Shown piece by piece: positions 51,687 through 59,953 of a stretch of DNA of 64,000 nt (its first letter is position 1; each line of letters starts with the position of its first letter). A model generated the notes under the pieces. The model saw only the letters and a program-made list of their open reading frames with translations, was not told where the DNA came from and did no database searches. Where the stretch lies: assembly GCF_014773485.1 (NCBI RefSeq), contig NZ_JACXBP010000001.1, forward strand, positions 124,001 through 188,000. The letters run 5' to 3'. Source of the DNA: Erwinia aphidicola (GTDB taxonomy: Bacteria; Pseudomonadota; Gammaproteobacteria; Enterobacterales; Enterobacteriaceae). The translations under genes were made by a program, and so were the position numbers.

Positions 51687-51774
51687 GTTTTGCTATGCTT
51701 ACTTTCAGAGAGTCAGGCGATATTGTCCGGTGCCGACCGTCAAAAAGCAATCGGTGATAGGCAGAGGAGGAGAA

Positions 51775-52053
51775 ATGGCAACGATCTGTGTGCGCGTATG
51801 GGTTCATGGCAGGGTGCAGGGGGTAGGATTTCGCTACAGCACCCAGCGCGAAGCGAAGCAGCACGGGCTGAGCGGCTATGCTAAAAACCTGGATGACGGC
51901 AGTGTGGAGGTGCTGGCGTGCGGTGAACAGTCTGGAGTGGAAGCCCTGTTGGCATGGTTGAAAGCCGGAGGACCACGCAGCGCCAGAGTGGATAAGGTGC
52001 TAACTGAACCTCACCACCCCACGCATTTTCCGCAGGGTTTCAGCACCGCTTAG
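51775..52053 (+). CDS. yccX: Acylphosphatase YccX
   Basis: The 92 residues equal E. coli YccX. The acylphosphatase fold has the phosphate loop [11 protein letters not shown], with catalytic R20 and N38 visible. It hydrolyses acyl phosphates; the physiological substrate is unclear. GAGGAGGAGAA is a very strong ribosome site just before the ATG at 51775. The frame is open far upstream into rlmI, but that part is a shadow. It ends two bases from convergent tusE. Confidence 0.95.
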   Translation: MATICVRVWVHGRVQGVGFRYSTQREAKQHGLSGYAKNLDDGSVEVLACGEQSGVEALLAWLKAGGPRSARVDKVLTEPHHPTHFPQGFSTA

Positions 52054-52055
52054 CT

Positions 52056-52382
52056 TTACAGGCACTTAGCCGGTTTGGGTAAACCGGCAATTTTGGTGGC
52101 CTGCTTTGCCGGACCTTTCGGGAACAGGCGGAAGAGATAACGGCTGTTGCCTTTCTCCTCGCCGTACTTCTGCGCCATCGCTTTTACCAGCATGCGCACC
52201 GCCGGGGAGGTATTAAACTCCAGATAAAATGCCCGCACGAAGCGCACCACTTCCCAGTGGGCCTCGCTCAGTTCGATGGACTCTTCTGCCGCCAGCGCCA
52301 GCGCCAGCGTCTCATTCCAGTCCGCAACTGATTTCAGATAGCCCTGCGCATCGCGCTCAATCTCTTTACCTTCAAACTGCAC
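52056..52382 (-). CDS. tusE: Sulfur relay protein TusE
   Basis: A 108-residue DsrC-family protein (E. coli 109). The penultimate C107 (ending KPAKCL) carries the sulfur received from TusBCD and passes it to MnmA for 2-thiolation of tRNA wobble uridine. [27 protein letters not shown] is strongly conserved. The start is a GTG at 52382, preceded by GGGGCAAGAGA. It is convergent with yccX with a two-base gap, so transcripts probably run into each other. Confidence 0.94.
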   Translation of the reverse strand: MQFEGKEIERDAQGYLKSVADWNETLALALAAEESIELSEAHWEVVRFVRAFYLEFNTSPAVRMLVKAMAQKYGEEKGNSRYLFRLFPKGPAKQATKIAGLPKPAKCL

Positions 52383-52435
52383 TCTCTTGCCCCACGCTAT
52401 TTAACCGGCGCCCAGTTTAGCAAACTTTTAGCGGC

Positions 52436-52463
52436 AAAAAAAAAGCCCCGCGCTGCGGGGCTT
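52436..52463 (-). terminator. yccA terminator
   Basis: On the reverse strand AAGCCCCGC and GCGGGGCTT (52463-52443) form a stem with a three-base loop and are followed by a run of nine T. It lies 20 bases past the yccA stop. Confidence 0.92.
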
Positions 52464-52482
52464 GATGCCAACCGGTCGCGGC

Positions 52483-53139
52483 TTAGTTATTACGCGACAT
52501 GCCGAGCAGGCTCAGCAGGCTGACGAAGATGTTATACAGCGACACATACAGGCTCACGGTGGCGCGAATATAGTTGGTTTCGCCGCCGTGAATGATGTTG
52601 CTGGTCTCCCACAGGATCGCACCGGCAGAGAACAGAACAAACAGCACGCTGATCGCCAGGTGCAGAGCAGGGATGTTGAGGAACAGGTTGGCGACAACAG
52701 CCACCAGCAGCACCACAAAGCCGGCCATCATCATGCCGGAAAGGAATGACATATCCTTGCGCGTGGTCAGCACATAGGCAGAACAGCAGAAGAACACCAG
52801 CGCGGTGCCGCCAAGTGCCAGGCCGATCACATCGCCCATGCCGGCAGACAGGAAGCTGTTTAGAATCGGGCCAAGGCTATAACCGAGGAAGCCAGTGAAG
52901 GCAAACGCCGCCAGGATGCCGGCCGGGCTGTTAGCCAGACGGTAGGTCAGGAACATCAGGCCGTAAAAACCGACCAGCATCAGGATCAGTCCCGGTGCCG
53001 GTAGGGCATATACGGTGCTCAGCGTGGCGGTGAGCGCGGAAAATGCCAGCGTCAGGCCGAGCAGGAAATAGGTGTTGCGCAGAACTTTGTGCGTGCTGAG
53101 CAGCGAGCTTTCACGTGTGCTTGAAACGATGCGATCCAT
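52483..53139 (-). CDS. yccA: Bax inhibitor-1 family membrane protein YccA
   Basis: A 218-residue protein (E. coli 219) with seven hydrophobic segments and the family hallmark acidic positions near the last helices ([18 protein letters not shown]). YccA is an FtsH substrate that protects or modulates FtsH, for example when the Sec translocon is jammed. The start [20 protein letters not shown] at 53139 matches E. coli; the frame is open seven codons further. It lies next to the tRNA-Ser locus, as in E. coli. Confidence 0.94.
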   Translation of the reverse strand: MDRIVSSTRESSLLSTHKVLRNTYFLLGLTLAFSALTATLSTVYALPAPGLILMLVGFYGLMFLTYRLANSPAGILAAFAFTGFLGYSLGPILNSFLSAGMGDVIGLALGGTALVFFCCSAYVLTTRKDMSFLSGMMMAGFVVLLVAVVANLFLNIPALHLAISVLFVLFSAGAILWETSNIIHGGETNYIRATVSLYVSLYNIFVSLLSLLGMSRNN

Positions 53140-53331
53140 AAAACACCTCTTCTGGGTCACTAAAAAATGGCGATGGTAATATAGCAGCGAGAATAAGGAG
53201 CACAGCGCAGCGGGGAAAGGCGTTTTACCCTTCTTTACGCGCTAAAACGCTGATTCCGTGAGCAGGCTGGTGATAATCTCAACAAACAGCTGTCGATTGA
53301 CGTTTTTTCACGCGATTGAAACAAAAGCCAC

Positions 53332-53360
53332 TTTACAAGCTCTACGGGGATGTTTATAGT
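53332..53360 (+). promoter_or_regulatory. Promoter of the first tRNA-Ser gene
   Basis: TTTACA (53332-53337) and TATAGT (53355-53360) are 17 bases apart, followed by a GC-rich discriminator GCGCCCC typical of stringently controlled stable RNA promoters. The tRNA begins 12 bases later. Confidence 0.85.
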
Positions 53361-53372
53361 GCGCCCCATTGT

Positions 53373-53460
53373 GGAAGCGTGGCCGAGTGGCTGAAGGCAC
53401 CGGTCTTGAAAACCGGCGACGGGAAACCGTTCTAGAGTTCGAATCTCTACGCTTCCACCA
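53373..53460 (+). tRNA. serT: tRNA-Ser (anticodon TGA), copy 1
   Basis: An 88-base class II tRNA with the CCA end encoded. The acceptor stem is GGAAGCG/CGCTTCC, the anticodon TGA is at 53407-53409 within loop CTTGAAA, the variable arm is long, and the T arm is TAGAG-TTCGAAT-CTCTA. It reads UCA and related serine codons. The discriminator base is A, whereas E. coli serT has G as I recall it. The position next to yccA is that of E. coli serT. A hairpin terminator follows. Confidence 0.95.
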
Positions 53461-53469
53461 CCAAATTCA

Positions 53470-53497
53470 AACGGGTTAGCGAAAGCTAGCCCGTTTT
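53470..53497 (+). terminator. Terminator after first tRNA-Ser
   Basis: AACGGGTTAGC and GCTAGCCCGTT (one wobble) enclose a GAAA tetraloop and are followed by TTTT. Confidence 0.8.
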
Positions 53498-53630
53498 GCT
53501 ATGCGCGCAATAAACAGGCCGACCCACGCCTCTCTCTGCTGCTTTCTTATCCATTTTGCTACGCGTTGCTGGTTTTAGCGGCAAACGAACACAAATGCTC
53601 ACAAAATCAACAAAATAGATAAAAATAGTC

Positions 53631-53659
53631 TTGGCAAATGCGCAAGCACCCCCTATACT
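53631..53659 (+). promoter_or_regulatory. Promoter of the second tRNA-Ser gene
   Basis: TTGGCA (53631-53636) and TATACT (53654-53659) have a 17-base spacer and the same GCGCCCCAT discriminator as the first copy. The leader before this tRNA is about 40 bases and contains the palindrome GAGAC-AC-GTCTC (53677-53688). Confidence 0.85.
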
Positions 53660-53704
53660 GCGCCCCATCAGTTAGCGAGACACGTCTCAACAGCTGGTAC
53701 GTGT

Positions 53705-53792
53705 GGAAGCGTGGCCGAGTGGCTGAAGGCACCGGTCTTGAAAACCGGCGACGGGAAACCGTTCTAGAGTTCGAATCTCTACGCTTCCACCA
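53705..53792 (+). tRNA. tRNA-Ser (anticodon TGA), copy 2
   Basis: The same 88-base sequence as copy 1, including CCA and the A discriminator; no difference was seen by eye. It has its own promoter and terminator, so it is an independent unit. E. coli has only one copy at this place. The duplication adds dosage of the UCA-reading tRNA. The fimbrial island begins directly downstream, so this 3' end could once have served as an attachment site, but no repeat of it was found further right. Confidence 0.95.
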
Positions 53793-53802
53793 TCAAATTC
53801 AG

Positions 53803-53832
53803 AACCCCGGGCTTAAAAGTCCGGGGTTTTTT
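53803..53832 (+). terminator. Terminator after second tRNA-Ser
   Basis: AACCCCGG and CCGGGGTT (53803-53828) are followed by a run of six T. It also lies at the 3' end of the convergent regulator gene. Confidence 0.85.
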
Positions 53833-53834
53833 GT

Positions 53835-54686
53835 TTAGCGCATTCCAGCCAGTCCGTGCTCCACGGTGGCCAGATAGATGCAGAAGTAATCTTTAACCAT
53901 CTCGATAAACGTTGGTGACAACGTCAGGTCATTGGCACCCTCTTCGATCTTCAGCAAGCCAATCTCTTCAGCGGCCTGCAGGCAGCGCCGGATATGCGAG
54001 CGGGAAACGCCGCAGCAGAATGCCGATTTCAAAATATTGAACTTGATGGTCAGGCTCTGCTGCTTAATGGTTTCCAGATAAAGATTAAACATCATCATAT
54101 GCCCGCCGTCGCGGCTGAGAAACTCAGCGCTGCCGGGCACCATATCGTGGATAAAGAGACGGTTAAGCGTGATCTCCGCATAAGTGCGGAAAAATTCAGG
54201 CACGAAATTTTTGTGCTGCTGATAAAATTCAAGGTCAAAAGAGTCGGTCAGCATCGCGCAGGGGATAATCATGGTGTTGATCATACGCTGCGTTTCTGCC
54301 AGCGCCTTCGGCGTTGGCTTATAATTCAGTTTGCGCTTATCTTCACTGTCGCGATAAACCTCCAGTCTTCCTCCCACCCGCAGAAAAAGCAGGAATGAAT
54401 CCAGAGAGTTACTGCTGAAAAGATCGTTACTGATACAAAAGCGTTTTACATCTTTAAAGGTACTGCTTTTACGAATGTAGTAGATGCCGAGTATTGCCGA
54501 TCCGACAATAAATCGATTCGCTTTAAATAGCGTTTTGAAGTAAAGCGGATTAGTTAAGTACAGCTTAAGTAAAAGCTCATAATGACACTGGATCGCGTCA
54601 TTGAGTTCCCCTCGTGCTTTGTACTCTTCAGCTTTGCATTTTAGCTTTTTTTCTAATTCTGGCTTCTTTTTGCTTATAAAAGGCAT
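53835..54686 (-). CDS. Winged-helix regulator of the fimbrial island (putative)
   Basis: A 283-residue protein with no signal or membrane segments. Two regions look like MarR-like winged helices: about 74-135 (TFKDVKRFCISNDLFSSNS with a basic wing EDKRKLNYKPTPK) and about 225-275 (CCGVSRSHIRRCLQAAEEIGLL). The N-terminus is lysine-rich. It is divergent from the fimbrial operon and separated from it by an AT-rich control region, so it probably regulates that operon. I recognise no named family member. The 5' half is more AT-rich than neighbouring core genes, suggesting acquisition by transfer. Confidence 0.7.
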   Translation of the reverse strand: MPFISKKKPELEKKLKCKAEEYKARGELNDAIQCHYELLLKLYLTNPLYFKTLFKANRFIVGSAILGIYYIRKSSTFKDVKRFCISNDLFSSNSLDSFLLFLRVGGRLEVYRDSEDKRKLNYKPTPKALAETQRMINTMIIPCAMLTDSFDLEFYQQHKNFVPEFFRTYAEITLNRLFIHDMVPGSAEFLSRDGGHMMMFNLYLETIKQQSLTIKFNILKSAFCCGVSRSHIRRCLQAAEEIGLLKIEEGANDLTLSPTFIEMVKDYFCIYLATVEHGLAGMR

Positions 54687-55089
54687 ATATCACTTTCTTA
54701 GTTATATTATCTTCCGTGGTGTAAGAATTATCTTATTTTGCTATTTCGACTCTGTCAACCGAAGTGGGGTTTTTTTACTTATTTTAACATGACTAAGTGT
54801 TAATAGTAGCCGTAAAACATTTGTATTACATGCACTTAAGTTGCGTAAGATCTTTCTTAATTGCCAATATTTCTGGCTGGGTAATCTTAGGCCTTCGTAA
54901 CATATTGTTTTTGATCTGATTTAAATTAACAACAAAAATGGACAGTGACTTGGGTAGTGGACTGATTAGTATTGCCTCGCTTTTAAAGGAATACCGGGGA
55001 TGAGGTGGTCGATTATTGTAATTAATAACCGACGGCACTTTCATGACGAGGCTCATTCTTTCAGTTAAATATCAGTCAAGGACAATTAA
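54687..55089. promoter_or_regulatory. AT-rich control region of the fimbrial operon
   Basis: About 400 bases of strongly AT-rich sequence between the divergent regulator and the pilin gene, a likely H-NS target. An inverted repeat GTCG-A-TTATT-N6-AATAA-C-CGAC lies at 55008-55033, 57 bases before the pilin ATG. No invertible element with long inverted repeats was seen. The reverse-strand frame at 54826-55056 has no support as a gene. Confidence 0.5.
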
Positions 55090-55617
55090 ATGGAAATCAA
55101 AAAAATCACCGCTGTTGCACTGTTCGCTTTGGCCACTACTGGCGTCGCTCATGCAGCCGATCAGGGCAACGGTAAAGTCACCTTTTACGGTTCAATCGTC
55201 AATGCTCCCTGCTCAATCGCACCAGGTGTGGACGATCAAAAAATTCCATTGGGTCAGGTCTCTAATTCGGACCTGGCGAACGGTGGCGAGCAGAAAGCCG
55301 TCGACTTCACCATCGATCTGCAGAACTGTGACGATGCAACCAAGCACACGGTAACCGCGACCTTCACCGGTATGGCGGGCGTTGATGGCCGTCTCGGTAT
55401 CACCGGGGAAGCGAAAGGCGCCAGTATTTTACTGCGCGACGGCAGCGGTAAGAAAATCGAGCTGGGCACGCCAACCACCGCGCAGACGTTAAACGGTAAC
55501 GCGAACACGCTGCAGTTTACCGCCGCCCTGAAGGGTGATGGCACCAAAGATGCGCCAGTTGAGATTGGCACCGGTGCATTTACAGCAGTTACTAACTTTA
55601 CACTGGCCTATCAGTAA
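55090..55617 (+). CDS. Major fimbrial subunit (pilin)
   Basis: A 175-residue pilin with signal peptide MEIKKITAVALFALATTGVA cleaved near HAAD. The mature protein has the chaperone-usher pilin pattern: GKVTFYGSIVNAPCSIAPG with the first cysteine, a second cysteine in IDLQNCDDATKHTV, and a C-terminal strand with the penultimate tyrosine in NFTLAYQ. An N-terminal extension for donor-strand exchange precedes GKVTF. CAAGGA before the ATG is the ribosome site. It is first in the operon and followed by a stable hairpin, as expected of the most abundant subunit. Confidence 0.88.
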   Translation: MEIKKITAVALFALATTGVAHAADQGNGKVTFYGSIVNAPCSIAPGVDDQKIPLGQVSNSDLANGGEQKAVDFTIDLQNCDDATKHTVTATFTGMAGVDGRLGITGEAKGASILLRDGSGKKIELGTPTTAQTLNGNANTLQFTAALKGDGTKDAPVEIGTGAFTAVTNFTLAYQ

Positions 55618-55630
55618 TTCACCTCCGCCA

Positions 55631-55671
55631 GATAAATAACAGAGCGCCTGCAATAGCAGGCGCTATTTATC
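55631..55671 (+). other. Intercistronic hairpin between pilin and usher
   Basis: AGCGCCTGC/GCAGGCGCT with an AATA loop (55643-55664) is extended by an outer GATAAAT/ATTTATC pair. There is no strong T run. It probably acts as a partial terminator or 3' stabiliser that keeps pilin mRNA above usher mRNA, as known in pap and fim operons. Confidence 0.65.
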
Positions 55672-55708
55672 GCCCGTTGAGCATCAACCAGTGACGATTT
55701 GTGGGACC

Positions 55709-58231
55709 ATGGGAAAAATGACCTTTACAATCAAATCGCCAGCATTCCTGGTTATTTCCATTTTTCTGGCGCTAAGTTCAACTTTGAATAGGGTTCATGC
55801 TGAAGATATTCAGTTTAACACCGATCTTTTAGACGTCGACGATCGTAATAATATTGACGTCACTAATTTTGCGCGCAAAGGCTACATTATGCCTGGCCGC
55901 TATACCCTTAATGTCCGGCTGAACGGTGACGCACTGGGCGACCGCAGCGTGGATTTTTACACCCCAAAAGAGCATCCCGATGAGAGCCTTCCCTGCCTGA
56001 CACCGCAGCTGGTGGATGAACTGGGTCTGAAATCGGCGGCGACCGATGCCCTTAAATGGTGGCACGGCGGTGAATGTCTGGCAACCAGCAGCCTGGCAGG
56101 AACGCTGGTGCGCGGCGAGCTGGCTAACTCGACGCTGTCGATCAGTATGCCGCAGGAGTTTTTGCAGTATCAGTCCGCCAACTGGGACCCGCCCTCGCGC
56201 TGGGATAACGGCATTCCCGGGCTGCTGTTTGACTACAACTTCAATACCCAGGCGCGCTTTAACGCCCACTCCGGCGACCAGCGCAGCCTGAGCGGCTCCG
56301 GTGTCGCGGGTGCCAATGCCGGCCCCTGGCGTTTGCGTGCTGACTGGCAGGGGCGGCGCGACAGCCAGCGTGGTGAAACGCGCAGCAGCTTTGACTGGAC
56401 GCGCTATTACGCCTACCGCGCGCTGCCGCAGCTGGGGGCCAAGCTGACGCTGGGCGAGGATTATCTGGTCTCCGATATTTTTGACAGCTTTCGCTTTGCT
56501 GGCGCCAGCGTGGTAACCGACAGCAATATGCTGCCGCCCAACCTGCGCGGTTATGCACCGGAAGTGACGGGCGTCGCCCGTACCAATGCCCGCGTGGTGG
56601 TGATGCATCAGGGCCGCGTGCTCTATCAGTCCCAGGTCGCTGCCGGACCATTTCGCATTCAGGATATTGATGATTCAGTGATTGGCGAACTGGATGTGCG
56701 GGTGGAGGAAGAAGACGGCACGGTGCAGACCTTCACGCTCAATACCGCCACGGTGCCTTATCTGACGCGCCCGGGACAGGTACGCTACAAAATGGCGCTG
56801 GGCCGACCGGTAAACTGGCAGCACGCGGCCAACGGACCGGAATTTGCCAGCGCGGAGTTCTCGTGGGGAGTCAACAACGGCTGGTCGCTGTACGGCGGCG
56901 CAATTGGCAGCGATAAATACCAGGCGCTGGCCGGCGGTATCGGTCGCGATCTGCTGGCATTTGGCGCGATGTCGTTTGACGTCACGCACTCAATGGCGCA
57001 GCTGGCGACGGGGGAGTCGCGCGCGGGAAATTCCTATCGCCTGAGCTACTCAAAGCGTTTTGATGATTACGGCAGCCAGGTGACCTTTGCCGGTTATCGC
57101 TTCTCTGAAAGCCAGTTTATGACCATGGACGAGTTCCTGGATGCGCAATCGCAGCGGGACCGCACCAGCAACAGCCGCGAGATGTATATGGTAACCCTGG
57201 CACAGGATATCCGCCCGCTGGCCGCCAGCGTGCAGCTGAGCTATAACCGGCAAACCTGGTGGGACAAGCCCGATACGGAACGTTTTAGCCTGGCCATGTC
57301 ACGCTATTTTGATCTGATGGAGTGGCGCAATCTCAGCCTTTCGCTCTCCGCCTGGCGCAACCGGGATAATCAGAGCAGTGACAAAGGGCTCTATTTATCG
57401 CTCTCGCTACCTTTTGGCGACAATAAGACCATCAGCTACAGCGGTTCAACCGGGCGTGATAACAACACTCAGCAGGTCAATTATTATCAGCGGCTGAATA
57501 ATAGCGACAGCTATAGCCTGAGCGCCGGCAGCAGTAATAACAGTGCTGCGATGGCGGGATATTACATTCATGAAGGTAATGCCGGCCAGATGACCGCCAG
57601 TGCCAATATTCAGCCGGGTAATTATCAGGCGTTTGGCGCCACGATGAAAGGGGGCATAAGTGCCACAACTGAGGGCATGGCGCTACACCGCCAGAATAGT
57701 CCTGGCGGCACGCGCTTATTACTGGATACCGACGGCGTGGCGGATATTCCGGTGAAATCAACTTCAGGCACGGCCCGCAGTAATCGCTTTGGCAAAATGG
57801 TTATTTCCGATGTCAGCAGCTATTACCGCAACCAGGTAGGCATTGATATTAACCGATTACCTGAAAATGCCGAAGTCACCTCCTCAATGGTGCGGGTAAC
57901 CCTGACCGAGGGGGCCATCGGCTACCGGCACTTTTCCGTGCTGGCAGGGCAGAAGGCTATGGCGGTTATCCGCCTGGCTGATGGGAGCTTTCCGCCTTTT
58001 GGTGCGCAGGTATTTAACGCGCGCCAGCAGGAAGTGGGGCTGGTCGCTGATGGTGGCAGTGTGTACCTCAGCGGGCTGCAGTCCGGGCAACAGATGTCAG
58101 TGCACTGGGATGGAAAAACGCAGTGCACGCTGACGCTACCGCAGCTGGATTCAGCATCGCTGGCGAACCTGCTGCTGCCTTGCTTCAAAGCCGTAGCTAA
58201 AAACACCGAACTTTCGCAGGCTGCAAAATAA
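55709..58231 (+). CDS. Fimbrial outer-membrane usher
   Basis: An approximately 840-residue usher of the FimD/PapC family. A signal peptide ends near RVHAED. The N-terminal chaperone-binding domain starts IQFNTDLLDVDDRNNIDV and contains CLTPQLVDELG. A 24-strand barrel with plug follows (VRVEEEDGTVQTFTLNT region), then C-terminal domains with the disulfide pair in KTQCTLTLPQ and LLLPCFK. It secretes and assembles subunits. The sequence resembles MR/P-type (MrpC-like) ushers. The start is uncertain: GTG 55691, ATG 55709 or ATG 55718. Confidence 0.9.
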   Translation: MGKMTFTIKSPAFLVISIFLALSSTLNRVHAEDIQFNTDLLDVDDRNNIDVTNFARKGYIMPGRYTLNVRLNGDALGDRSVDFYTPKEHPDESLPCLTPQLVDELGLKSAATDALKWWHGGECLATSSLAGTLVRGELANSTLSISMPQEFLQYQSANWDPPSRWDNGIPGLLFDYNFNTQARFNAHSGDQRSLSGSGVAGANAGPWRLRADWQGRRDSQRGETRSSFDWTRYYAYRALPQLGAKLTLGEDYLVSDIFDSFRFAGASVVTDSNMLPPNLRGYAPEVTGVARTNARVVVMHQGRVLYQSQVAAGPFRIQDIDDSVIGELDVRVEEEDGTVQTFTLNTATVPYLTRPGQVRYKMALGRPVNWQHAANGPEFASAEFSWGVNNGWSLYGGAIGSDKYQALAGGIGRDLLAFGAMSFDVTHSMAQLATGESRAGNSYRLSYSKRFDDYGSQVTFAGYRFSESQFMTMDEFLDAQSQRDRTSNSREMYMVTLAQDIRPLAASVQLSYNRQTWWDKPDTERFSLAMSRYFDLMEWRNLSLSLSAWRNRDNQSSDKGLYLSLSLPFGDNKTISYSGSTGRDNNTQQVNYYQRLNNSDSYSLSAGSSNNSAAMAGYYIHEGNAGQMTASANIQPGNYQAFGATMKGGISATTEGMALHRQNSPGGTRLLLDTDGVADIPVKSTSGTARSNRFGKMVISDVSSYYRNQVGIDINRLPENAEVTSSMVRVTLTEGAIGYRHFSVLAGQKAMAVIRLADGSFPPFGAQVFNARQQEVGLVADGGSVYLSGLQSGQQMSVHWDGKTQCTLTLPQLDSASLANLLLPCFKAVAKNTELSQAAK

Positions 58232-58242
58232 AGGAACAGTAA

Positions 58243-58992
58243 ATGAAATCATTAATCAAGCCGGCTGCGCTAAAAACCATCGCGGCCACCACTCTGTTTA
58301 TCTCCTCATTCTCATGGGGCGCTATCGCACTGGACCGCACGCGCATTATTATGGATGCCGATAATCCCTCCGTCAGCCTGACTGTCACCAATGAGAGTCA
58401 GCGTTTACCCTATCTGGCGCAGGGGTGGCTGGAAAACGAGCATGGAGAGAAAATAACCACGCCCTTAACTGTCTTGCCACCGGTTCAGCGCATTGAGCCG
58501 GGCGAAAAAAGCCAGGTTAAAATCCAGTCGCTTCCCAGCGCTAATTTACTGGCGCAGGATAAAGAGACACTTTTTTATTTCAATCTGCGCGAGATCCCAC
58601 CGCGCGCCGATAAGCCGAATACTTTGCAAGTGGCGCTGCAAACCAAAATAAAGCTGTTTTACCGCCCGGCATCGCTGCAGCTGTCACCAGGTGCCTATGC
58701 CAATCCGGTACAGCTGCAGGTCAGACTGACGCGCGTTGGCGATGATTACCGTATTGAAAATCCGACGGGATACTACATCACCTTCGTCGGAGCCAGCCGC
58801 CATGAGGGGGAAGAGTCGGTCCGCGGGTTTGCGCCGCTGATGGTCGGCCCGCGGCAGAATGTGATGCTGGGCGGCAGCGCGGCCGCGCTGGGAGATGCCC
58901 CGGTGCTGCAGTACGTTAATGATTTTGGCGGACGCGTCGCGCTGCACTTCCGTTGTCAGGCGGGCAGCTGCAGGGCAGTGGCTAAATCATGA
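58243..58992 (+). CDS. Periplasmic fimbrial chaperone (PapD-like)
   Basis: A 249-residue PapD-like chaperone with a signal peptide ending near SWGAIA, followed by the edge strand LDRTRIIMDADNPSVSLTVTN (the arginine here is the conserved subunit-anchoring one). It has LFYFNLREIPPR with the family proline pair, and a second immunoglobulin domain. The C-terminal disulfide CQAGSC is like that of PapD. It folds pilins by donor-strand complementation and delivers them to the usher. AAAGGA precedes the ATG. The stop overlaps the adhesin start by four bases. Confidence 0.9.
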   Translation: MKSLIKPAALKTIAATTLFISSFSWGAIALDRTRIIMDADNPSVSLTVTNESQRLPYLAQGWLENEHGEKITTPLTVLPPVQRIEPGEKSQVKIQSLPSANLLAQDKETLFYFNLREIPPRADKPNTLQVALQTKIKLFYRPASLQLSPGAYANPVQLQVRLTRVGDDYRIENPTGYYITFVGASRHEGEESVRGFAPLMVGPRQNVMLGGSAAALGDAPVLQYVNDFGGRVALHFRCQAGSCRAVAKS

Positions 58993-59924
58993 GGCGGGCA
59001 CTGGTTCTGCTGCTGGTACTGCTGCTGCCGATGAAAGCGCTGGCATTTGCCTGTATTGATAAGCGTGATGGTAAACCGTTTAACGCCGTGGGGCAGCGCA
59101 ATATTGACATCACCGTCAATCTGTCACCAGAGATTATTATTGGCGACGTGGTGGTGTTTGATCTCGCCAATTACTTTACCTGTAAAAATGAGCTTCCCAA
59201 CAGTTACGTCGACTATATGCGCCTTAACTCGGGGACCTATCAAACTTCGCTGGATGAGTCATTCAGCAGCGGACTGGAGGTTAACGGCACCCGCTATCTT
59301 AATCCGATCAACTCGCCGATTACCGTATTCGAGCTGCGCGACGGCAACTGGCACGATCTGCAGGTAAAAGCCTTTTACCAGTTAAAGAACAGCCCGGGGC
59401 GCGGCGTGTTTATCAAGGCCGGGACGGTGGTCGCCAGCATGCAGATGTACAAATGGAGTGCGCCAGCGGGCGGGGTGTTTACCGCCAACTGGCGCATTCT
59501 TGCCGCCAACGATGCCTATTACACCGCCGGCACCTGCGAGATCAACAACAGCCAGGACATTAATATCGATTTTGGCTTTGTCGCCCGCAATCAGCTGACG
59601 CAAAGCGCCAGTCTCAGTCCGTTCAGGCAGCAGGTGAATATTCCCTATCGGTGTAAAGACACCAGTGACTGGGCGGTGAAGCTGACGCTGTCGGCGGATG
59701 CCAGCAGCTTCTCCTCGCAGGCAATCAAAACCACCAACCCCGATTTGGGGGTAGAGCTGTACCACAACGGCCAGCTGATCAAGCCTTTCGACAGCATCAA
59801 TAGCCGTATCGTAAACGGTATCGGCAGCGACGATTTCACCTTTGCTCTGGTGAGGTCGGGCAATGCTCAGGTGGCGACCGGCGAGTTTAACGCCACCGCG
59901 ATATTAGTGATGAGCCTGCAGTAG
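58989..59924 (+). CDS. FimH-fold two-domain tip adhesin
   Basis: A 311-residue protein. Signal cleavage after KALA would leave phenylalanine as mature residue 1, as in FimH. The lectin-like domain (mature about 1-160) aligns with FimH: C3 and C46, NELPNSYVDY in place of NDYPETITDY, IKAGTVVASM, and WRILAANDA. The pilin domain (about 165-292) ends in LVMSLQ. Relative to FimH, the N-terminal Phe, N46, D54 and F142 positions are kept. D47 is Glu, Q133 is Lys, N135 is Ser, D140 is Gly, and the tyrosine gate is Leu and Pro. Sugar binding is therefore probably altered. Confidence 0.82.
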   Translation: MRRALVLLLVLLLPMKALAFACIDKRDGKPFNAVGQRNIDITVNLSPEIIIGDVVVFDLANYFTCKNELPNSYVDYMRLNSGTYQTSLDESFSSGLEVNGTRYLNPINSPITVFELRDGNWHDLQVKAFYQLKNSPGRGVFIKAGTVVASMQMYKWSAPAGGVFTANWRILAANDAYYTAGTCEINNSQDINIDFGFVARNQLTQSASLSPFRQQVNIPYRCKDTSDWAVKLTLSADASSFSSQAIKTTNPDLGVELYHNGQLIKPFDSINSRIVNGIGSDDFTFALVRSGNAQVATGEFNATAILVMSLQ

Positions 59925-59953
59925 GGGCCGGAACGCTGGAACAAGGATGCACT

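Noticed and set aside
53638..53838. Forward reading frame of 66 codons
   Set aside because: It lies over the second tRNA-Ser gene and its promoter; the RNA structure explains the sequence.
54826..55056. Reverse frame of 76 codons in the fimbrial control region
   Set aside because: No ribosome site or domain; composition is what AT-rich noncoding DNA gives by chance.
54687..55089. Phase-variable invertible promoter
   Set aside because: No long inverted repeat pair bounding a segment and no nearby recombinase gene were seen.
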